Shown: positions 56,701 to 64,000 of the stretch, piece after piece
Numbering within the stretch: position 1 is the first letter of the stretch
Layout of the letters: the number at the start of each line of letters is the position of its first letter
NCBI GenBank assembly: GCA_947172415.1
Contig: OX359195.1
Span: 1,984,001 to 2,048,000 of the forward strand
Origin: Chondrosia reniformis
Lineage: Eukaryota > Porifera > Demospongiae > Chondrillida > Chondrillidae
Direction of reading: 5' to 3'
Length of the DNA stretch: 64,000 nt
Made by a program: the position numbers and the translations under genes
Notes under the pieces: generated by a model
Seen by the model: only the letters and a program-made list of their open reading frames with translations
Databases searched by the model: none
Told to the model about the DNA's origin: nothing

Positions 56701-57210
56701 ATCACACATGAAGCTATACAACGGAATCGGCAAGTAAAAACAATATAAGGGGCTGCCTTTGCCCCTAAAACTTGTGGGTTCCCTGAACTCAATTACTTGC
56801 TAGTTTTAGTTGTCAGTTTGATAGACTAATCAATTGTTCAATTGTTGGCACAACTAAAGTTATAAACCAAATGTGTGCAAATAAGTGTCTGCCATTTTAG
56901 TGACAGACATAATATATATTTATACCTTATACGTAGTCGGAAAGTTTGGCAGGAATATTTGATGGGTTGGTTGAATTATGGTGTGTCCTGGGTTCAATTC
57001 CAAGCAATTGCTTTTACTTGTTTTTCCCTCTTCATGATGTTTGAAATGATTATAATTATACTTGTGGTTTGATTATCACTTTGACTAGTTTTAGCACACA
57101 CCTTTTAGCTATAAGATTAATGAATAATTAAGCAATTTCCTAATGAAATATCTAGTATCTACGTATAGTTACAACAGTTTCTCTTGCATATTTACAGTAT
57201 GTTGTCTGTT
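56700..57210. other. Spacer with truncated tRNA-like repeat
   Basis: 56990-57013 repeats the T-loop part of the tRNA-like element (TTCAATTCCAAGCAATTGCT). The rest is R3-like. No gene is seen. Confidence 0.4.
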
Positions 57211-57215
57211 GTAAT

Positions 57216-58564
57216 TCAAAGGACCCAGATCTCCAAAAGGTCAGTGTAGAAGTCTTCATTATTCCTTCCTTGATCACCACACCACCTGACTTCTATGTCT
57301 TCTTGACTTGGTGCAATGTCACGATGAAACCAGCCATATCTTGAACAAGACTGTGCAGTACTTGAGACACACCCCTGTCCATCCCACAGAGGGTCCTCCC
57401 AAACAGTTCTCCCTTCCCAAACAGGTCCATTGAATCCAGTTTCACAATAAAAGTTATTACCAACAAAGTCAGGTACTCTAGTGAAGTCAAATGGATCAGT
57501 ATCTCTTGGACACCTTATTGCTAAATTACTAAAAAGTTCACTAACACTGACTGCCAGTGTCCAAAGATGCTTCCTTGGGTTACCATGGGTGATGGAGAGG
57601 CCTTCAACATATGCATCATCTATAGTTCTTATTGGTGATCTTAAGAATCCTTCCATTGTATAGTACTGATAACCTCTTGCATAACCACATACATGAGAGT
57701 AAGTAGTATTCACAGTAAAGTTCACTGAAGAGCATCCTCCAGGAGCTGGTAATGTGCCGCCTGCTCCATCAACACTCCTTCCACAAGCTCTCTGTCCTGT
57801 GTTGCTGTTAGAGGTCTCATTAAGACCACTTGGACACTCTGCTTCTGGATCAGTCATATTGATGTAGGCCACTCTTCTCCAATTGAAACCGGAAATGTTA
57901 ATTTAGTTACTTGAAGTTTAGCAGCAAAAGAGTTTAACTCATTCTCAATCTGTTCAGTAGTGTTCTCTTTGACTTCTGCTATTATATCCTTCAATCTGTT
58001 CAGCTCCTCTTGAGTGCGGTTCTTTTCTTCTTCCAAAAGCTGTTTCACTTCACCATTCTGAATAAGTTCAGTAGTGTTCTCTTTGACTTCTGCTATTATA
58101 TCCTTCAAACTGTTGAGCTCCTCTTGAGTGCGGTTCCTATCTTCTTCCAAAAGCTGTTTCACTTCACCATTCTGAATAAGTTCAGTAGTGTTCTCTTTGA
58201 CTTCTGCTATTATATCCTTCAAACTGTTGAGCTCCTCTTGAGTGCGGTTCCTATCTTCTTCCAAAAGCTGTTTCACTTCACCATTCTGAATAATTTCAGT
58301 AGTGTTCTCTTTGACTTCTGCTATTATTTCCATCAATCTGTTCAGCTCTTCCTGTACATGTTCCCTTTCTTCTGAAAGTTGATTCAGTTCGCTAGTTGTA
58401 AACTGAGAAACGCTCTCATTCCGTCCCACTTCACTATTCTGTTGAACTTCTCTTTTCCCTATAAGGTCTGCAATGTTTAGTCCAATAGATGTTATTTGCA
58501 AGACCATCATAGTTAGAAGAGCTACCAGCAACAGAACAGTGGGGATACACTTTAGTGAGGTCAT
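57216..58564 (-). pseudogene. Membrane-anchored copy with expanded coiled coil, 10-bp deletion
   Basis: Starts MTSLKCIPTVLLLVALLTMM at 58564 (an upstream in-frame ATG at 58660 lies before the TATA box). After the anchor comes a long coiled coil containing tandem 38-residue repeats, each with KENTTE and EVKQLLEE. The frame then breaks: compared with 52483-53418, ten bases between two AAC triplets are deleted near 57898, removing LCN and shifting the frame. The domain from VAYINMTDPEAEC to EIWVL (218 aa) is open in the other frame. Either a recent pseudogene or, if the break is a sequencing error, the longest family member. Confidence 0.78.
57966..58345. repeat. 114-bp tandem repeat coding for coiled-coil units
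   Basis: About three to four copies of 114 bp (period measured at 58031, 58145 and 58259). Each encodes 38 residues with N-T-T glycosylation sequons and heptad-like leucines. Copies 2 and 3 are nearly identical, suggesting recent expansion. Confidence 0.9.
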
Positions 58565-58617
58565 TGTGGTAGCTGCAGCAGTAACTATTAACTGACTATG
58601 TGAGCAGCTTGAGGTTG

Positions 58618-58626
58618 TATTTATAG
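58618..58626 (-). promoter_or_regulatory. TATA box of the membrane-anchored copy at 57216
   Basis: CTATAAATA on the minus strand, 54 bp before the ATG at 58564. Confidence 0.65.
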
Positions 58627-58679
58627 TTGCTCTAAATGTGTTCTCATGGGACAGATTCATTCATCCACATCTTCTCAGC

Positions 58680-59280
58680 AATGTTGAACTTCAAAGTGAT
58701 ACATACAAATTGCTATATATGCAGAGGATATAACGTTGACTGGAACTATTTAAATATATGCCTAATGAACTGGTATTATATCAGAGTTCTCGTGGTGTTA
58801 TATGTATTATAGAGTAAAGTTGTAAAATACATAAGTCCCTTGATTTTAACAACTAGTACTGTTATTGTAAGACTGTGTCTGCTGTGAAGTTTATGGGTGC
58901 TTGCACTCATTAATAGTTCTAATATATATCTGAAGACAATCCTTTAGTATATTAATATAGGCAGTGTATGTGTATTAAATGATTGTGTTACGGCCATAGT
59001 GTTGAATTGAATGTGTAGCACTTTAAAGAGGTTTACCTCACTGGCCTAACTCTCCAATGCCACCAGGGTGGCCATTAAGGGTCTGAACTGTCAAGACTAA
59101 AAGAGGATAGACTGGAAGCAGCTTGATCTAAAATGATTGCTTCACACACCATATGGATTGCACAATATATATATCATATAGATATTATTCACACAGCCAG
59201 CTCTTCTTGTGTGCGGTGGTTCCTTTTTTCTTCTAAAAACTTGAGTGATTGTAGGGAGGGGGGATGTTCTCTGTAAGCTG
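58680..59280. other. Unassigned spacer
   Basis: No gene is seen. A fragment near 59195-59240 (CAGCTCTTCTTGTGTGCGGT, then TTCTTCTAAAA) is a small relic of the 114-bp coiled-coil repeat. Confidence 0.4.
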
Positions 59281-59284
59281 ATTA

Positions 59285-59830
59285 GGTGGATGGGTGATTA
59301 TTCTCATTTGCCAAAAACAGTTTTATAACAGTGAACAAGGAATGTGTCAGCACATGAACATTTAATGTGATAAACAACTTACGTATGTATAAATGGTTGG
59401 TACTTGACTGTGGTGTTGGGCGATTATTACTATATATATTAGGTGCGATTATTGTCAGGAGCAACTCATGCAATGATTGCTATAATTGCCATTGTAATTG
59501 TATTTAAATGGTGTTTATGGTGATTTCGCTGTAATATTACATTTCCACCTGAGGGAAGCATTTTGAATGACCTCAAATGTACAGAATGTGGCTAACTACC
59601 ACCAGAGAGTAGAAAATCCATGCCTATATTCTTCATGCAGTTATCGCGGTTAGCAATTTGTACTGATGAGTCCTAATATATGGACGAAACAGCTGTCTAA
59701 GACTCAACCATCTTTTCAGTGGCTAGGGGGAAACTCTGGTTCTCATCAAGCAAACTTTGGTTCCTCCCATTAGCTCATTGTGCTCATCAGGAGACATGAG
59801 TGATCAGGGATAATATTATGAGTTCAATGA
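59285..59830. repeat. Dispersed repeat R2, copy 4, with hammerhead module
   Basis: Homologous to 54960-55260 joined directly to the hammerhead module and the AGCTCATTGTGCTCATCAGG block; the middle ~400 bp of R2 seen at 55260-55650 is missing. Confidence 0.6.
59650..59705 (+). ncRNA. Hammerhead motif, plus-strand copy c
   Basis: CUGAUGA (59662-59668), stem II GUCC/GGAC with an 8-nt loop, GAAAC, ACAGCUGU and GUC are all intact. Proximal stem I is poor (GUA against UAAG), so cleavage would depend on distal pairing. Confidence 0.55.
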
Positions 59831-60262
59831 TGACATATATATATAAGATTAATAAAGCGATAAGTAATTTGCCTGTAAAGTGATTTTGTAAGGAGCCTGG
59901 TATGTTAACTATCAAAATTGGCAGCCTTTTTAGGCCAGCTACAACTGAACACACTGTAAACTTTATTTGTATGGGATGGACACCTCCCCAAAGAAGAACA
60001 TTGAGGCAGCTGAACTGATCTCCCTAATTTGCCTGCGGAAAGTTTCTCTAACTCATATTACTTGTTTCAGAAGCAATCTTTTAGGACTTCAAGCACAGAA
60101 AATTACTATTGAGAAACATTGGAGATTTATTATATACGTATAAACAATACTCCTTTAATTGCAGTATAAATCCTTTTCTAAATATTTAGTTTTAAAGTAT
60201 TACAGACTGAATAACAACTGTATTTGATTATACTGTTCAAACTGGAGTCTTAATAGTTAGTT
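59830..60262. other. Unassigned spacer
   Basis: No gene or repeat recognised. Confidence 0.4.
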
Positions 60263-60264
60263 AG

Positions 60265-61300
60265 TTACAAAACCCAAATCTCCAGCAAATCAGTGTAGAC
60301 ATCTTCTTCAGTTCTTTCCTGATTTCCACACCACCTGACTTCTATGTCATCCTGTGTTGGTTCAATCTCTCTGTGAAACCAACCATATTTGTCACAAGAA
60401 TGAGCTGTATCAGCAACACAACCAGCTCCATCCCAAAGTGGATCAGACCAGACAGTTACATCAGATGTGGTAGCAGTGAATCCAGTTTCACAGTAAAAAT
60501 GGTCACCCACATAAACAGGAACATTGTCAAAGTTAAAAGGATTTTGGTCTCTTACTGTTATGATAATTTTCACTCAATCCAACCGCCAGTGTCCACAGAT
60601 GCTGTCTTGGGCTACCACGAGTGATGGAGAGGCCATCAACATATGTCTGATCTATAGTTTCACCTGTTACTAGTTGAAATGCATCCATTATAAAGTATTG
60701 GTATCCTCTAGCAATACCACATACTTGAGAGTAAGTAGTATTTACTGGAAATGTGACTGGAGAGCATCCTAAATCTTTCCCTGGAAGATTTCCATCAACA
60801 CTCCTTCCACATGCTCTCTGTCCTGTGGTGCTGTTAGATACCTCATTAAGACCTCTTGGACACTCTGCTTCTGGATCAGTCATATTGATGTAGGCCACTC
60901 TTCTCCATTCACTACTAGTAATGTTACAAAGTGTTATTTCCTCTTCTTCAGGAGGAGGACAGTCTGAGGTTATGTGATCCATCAGTTGGTCTATCTTCTC
61001 ACACAAGGAACTGTTGAGCTCTTCAATCTTCTTTTGGCATTCTGCTCTTTCTTCTTGAATCAGTTGTTTTATTTCATCAAGCTGTTTGACAATGGTGCTG
61101 GTAAGGTTTCCAAGATCAGCACTTGAAGAGCTGTGACACTTGTCATAAGACGCTTTTGCTAATAAAGAGAAGAATGACTGCCAAGATGCCATACTGGTAG
61201 AGTCATCATTGAGTGAGCAGTGAGTGTCAGCTGTACTTGTGAATATCAATTGACAGGCCACTATAGTAAGGAGAATCCAATTCCATTTAGCAGAAGTCAT
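60265..61300 (-). pseudogene. Secreted family copy with second-flavour C-terminus, frameshifted
   Basis: Start MTSAKWNWILLTIVACQL at 61300, signal peptide, coiled coil QEERAECQKKIEE, then domain with GNLPGKDLGCSPVTFP, VCGIARGYQYFIM, TYVDGLSITRGSPRQHLWTL. After LSENYHNS a small deletion removes the CP of CPRDQNPFNF and shifts the frame near 60553. The rest, DNVPVYVGDHFYCETG, SDPLWDGAGC, WFHREIEPTQDDIEVRWC to EIWVL, is open. It is the most complete representative of the second domain flavour and the likely structural parent of P1-P3. If the single break were an error, the protein would be complete. Confidence 0.8.
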
Positions 61301-61393
61301 ACTTTGGATCCTTTGAGTTGTCTGATGAGATTTAGGAGCTTGCTTCTCTAACAGTTAGTGATTGGTTAAGCTGCAGCTACAGTGATGAAGCTG

Positions 61394-61402
61394 CTTTTAT
61401 AG
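61394..61402 (-). promoter_or_regulatory. TATA box of the family copy at 60265
   Basis: CTATAAAAG on the minus strand 94 bp before the start codon, with the conserved secreted-class block. Confidence 0.65.
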
Positions 61403-61499
61403 GAAATGGCACTAAAGTAGTGGTTTTGTTGTCATGGTTACTAATAGTAGTATTATGTTGTTGCTGTATATAAAACAATGGACTTACAGCCTCAGATTT

Positions 61500-62060
61500 A
61501 CTGGATATGATGGAACAGCAATATTCCAAAGAACACTTGCAAGGGGCAGGCAAGTCTTAGAGTGGATTTTCAGTATAGCACGATACTGCCAGTCAATAAG
61601 GTTAAACGCCTTTCATGAAAGATTGGCAGAAGGAGAACAATTTATATTCACCGATGAGTCTACTATTCAACTGGATATTCACAGAAGAAAAAGCTACAGG
61701 CTCCAAGAAAGCTAAAGTTATAAACACAAGTACGTATTCTCCTAAAAATACACGTGTGGGTAGGAATTTCAAAGAGAGGAGCCACAGATATAGTCATGTT
61801 TGATGGGATACTTACAGCAACCAGATACACCGACATCTATCAGCAGCTTTGCTTCCCTTTATTCAAAAGGTGTACCCAGAAGGGCATCATCTTTATAAAG
61901 ATAATGACACTATCACAATAGCAGGTACATTGAAGAATATTTCTAGGAAAACAATGTCAATTTGTGGAGAAGCCAGCTAAAGTCTTACACTTGAATCTGG
62001 CAGAATTGATTGGGGGACAATAAAGACTATGTGATAAACATTAGCCAAAGAACCTATACA
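61500..62060 (+). pseudogene. Degenerate Tc1/mariner-like transposase, longest copy
   Basis: Frames in succession give RLAEGEQFIFTDESTIQLDI (first catalytic Asp in FTDEST), then SPKNTRVGRN, MFDGILTATRYTDI, a broken region equivalent to KDND (second Asp) and a degraded LNLAELIGG (end of the SPDLNP-E-IW block). At least three frameshifts. Together with 419-650 and 9281-9493 it shows that R1 derives from, or captured, an IS630-Tc1/mariner element. Confidence 0.65.
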
Positions 62061-63060
62061 GGATCTAAAAGCTGGAATTTATCTATACTGAGAGCGACTG
62101 ACACCAGTAGTTTGTACCAGGTATGTCAACCACCTCCAGAAAGTCCTTCCAGCTGTTATCTCCTTCTGGACACTAAATATTATAACCGACTTTCTATTGT
62201 TTTTGCTTTATTTTATTTGTATTGTACAATTTATGAATACATGTTTCCATAATCTATGGTGATTCTATACATATACGTATATGCAGTGGGTGCAACCATG
62301 TTTGCGTGCCATTTTGTAGTCATCAAATAGAAATTATAATACAAACAAACAAATTGGCTGTTGACCATGTAAGTGTGGGGCTTTGCTAAATAGGCCCAAT
62401 TACGTTATTCAAAACAAAACCATTAATATTGTTTATACAAAACAACCAATTGTGTAAACATACTCATTGTTTATGTAGCGCCTCTGTATGTGGTTCCGTA
62501 AAAACACATAGGGAATTTTTCGGAAAACTGTAAGTTACTTTTGACTCGTACCGTAAATAATAAGTTAGTTAAATGGCCGGTGATGTCCTACCAAGTATCA
62601 ATGCCGACTTCCCTCACTGGACTGCTACTGAGAACATTTGGATCAGGTATTTAATGGACCTCTCTTATCTCCAGTAACTTGATATAGCCTGTGGCCCAAA
62701 CTACTGATCGATTACCACTGGAGTGTGTGGAGTTGAGATAGGTCTGTTTGTCCCACTTTCTCTCCTCTTCCCAGGCTACCACCACTCCAGCCTCCCTGGT
62801 GGTGCTTGTTGAGTAAGAAGATACAGGTTACGCCCCAGACCAACAGTTCTACCAATGTTGTTATACTGTCAGGGGGCTTGCCATCTGATCAGTAGAGGCC
62901 TGATGATTCCAGGTAAGATGTTAATTTGGCTGCAGGAAGATGCTATTCATGTCTGTATGTTGATGGAGTCTCCCTTTACTCCACCAGCAGCAGCTAAGTC
63001 TGTGTGTTGCCAAGCTGTTTACCTCAACTCTGCATCTACATAATATACAATCATTTGCTT
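61500..63060. repeat. Dispersed repeat R1, copy 6 (most complete)
   Basis: Includes the transposase remnant, the CATTTTGTAGTCATCAAATA block (62312), the GGAATTTTTCGGAAAACTGT block (62512) and the TGTGTGTTGCCAAGCTGTTT block (63000). Confidence 0.6.
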
Positions 63061-64000
63061 ATTCTTTGTTGTTTACCTGTATTGTCTGTTACTATGTGTA
63101 ATGTGCAAATATACTTTATTACTACTCAAAAGGTACAGTGTACCTGTTGTCTCCTTGAATTCATCTCCTAAGCAATGTAAGGTCACTTTAATTCTTTAAA
63201 CAGAATTGCTTGTCAAATGTATCTTTGATAGTTTGTAAATAGTGTATGTTTAAGTAATAAAAGATGTAAACCTTTTTTTGAACATGGCTCCCAATTCGAT
63301 CAATGTACAACCACAGTTCGCAAACAATGTAGATGTTATTTTGTACGTACCCATACGTAAATGTACATACTTGTAGTCTCATCTTATGTACAGTTTGATA
63401 ACTGACTGATCAATTACTTAATAATCCTTGATTATGAATTATCTAATACATACATACTATACAAAAAATGTTGATCACTTGTTGTTGCAGTTGACAGTAG
63501 AGTTGCAGTTGACTTGAGCTCTGTGTAGTGAACAGTATTTCAAAGACAAACTATGACTGCATGATCAATGTGTGAAAGTTGTCTCAATTTCAATAATATA
63601 CAGTTACTTTCTTTGGGATTTTGTAACTCATGAGGTCAAAATGTACTGTGAATTTCCAATTGTGCGATGCTCAATGATCGTCTCTTTATATGTGAATTAT
63701 ATATATATTTGTGGGTATAATAGCAGTTTAGTAGTGATTATAAACAGTACAAGTAAATAAAACATTTACAAATATGATGTTAGAATGGCACCAGTGACTA
63801 GTACGTACGTATATCTGGAAAAACAAAACAAGACAGTGATTATATGATAAGGCTAATCATACAGAAGATGCATATGTATATACTGAAATTTAAGTAACTT
63901 AACCATACACTTGTTTTGTGTCTTTGGGCTGAAGTTAGTTTGAGAATTGAGCATAAGTATATAATTCCCTTCTTCCTCATTAAAACTTTCATTAACCATT
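63060..64000. other. Unassigned repeat-rich end of window
   Basis: Contains a copy of the GTTGCAGTTGACAGTAGAGT block (63484; also 23832 and 41228) and GGGCTGAAGTTAGTTTGAGAA, which precedes second-flavour family genes elsewhere (24330, 49050). A further family copy may therefore start just beyond 64000 on the minus strand. No gene is seen inside. Confidence 0.4.

Overview
The window is animal (metazoan) nuclear DNA, most likely from a sponge such as an Amphimedon-like demosponge. The reasons are short GT..AG introns, AT-rich intergenic DNA, TATA-driven genes, a recognisable metazoan nuclear-pore gene (NUP210/gp210) in pieces, and a locally expanded family of extracellular coiled-coil proteins whose C-terminal domain resembles (from memory) an uncharacterised family expanded in sponges and cnidarians. 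The species is an inference.

The backbone is a minus-strand array of about 17 copies and fragments of one single-exon gene family. Two N-terminal modules occur: a secreted one (signal peptide plus coiled coil, about 350 aa) and a type-II membrane-anchored one (N-terminal transmembrane helix plus coiled coil). Both join the same ~220-residue Cys-rich, N-glycosylated C-terminal domain, which has two flavours. Intact copies are at 3196-4248, 12863-13915, 24969-26024, 42366-43421 and 52483-53418. The others carry stops, frameshifts, deletions or insertions: 4718-6110, 7716-8456, 14590-15305, 18404-19467, 19910-20632, 24430-24665, 28091-29136, 37742-38090, 41828-42063, 45386-46431, 49266-49809, 56440-56560, 57216-58564 and 60265-61300. 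Each promoter keeps a TATA box about 55-95 bp before the ATG.

Layout. From 1 to 20.7 kb, a dimer of one gene plus one ribozyme-interrupted pseudogene occurs three times (3.2-6.1, 12.9-15.3 and 18.4-20.6 kb), separated by repeated intergenic DNA carrying Tc1/mariner, LINE and tRNA-like relics. Between 21.4 and 40.4 kb lie three plus-strand blocks of NUP210 exons in non-collinear order with internal losses, duplications, frameshifts and large minisatellites. A segmental duplication of about 5.7 kb (23.55-29.25 and 40.95-46.56 kb) carries two family genes. From 46.6 to 64 kb come the membrane-anchored family members, more repeats and a degenerate Tc1/mariner copy.

The most unusual content is a set of hammerhead self-cleaving ribozyme motifs in repeats. 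One perfect-core type I hammerhead sits in a long-terminal-inverted-repeat element at 1391-1882. A second element, bounded by a 12-bp inverted repeat that would extend stem I, sits inside three pseudogenes of the array. A related form occurs on the plus strand at 48.7, 55.7 and 59.7 kb. Several insertions (4887-5727, 9541-10109, 14058-14272) can be delimited by paralogous empty sites within this same window.
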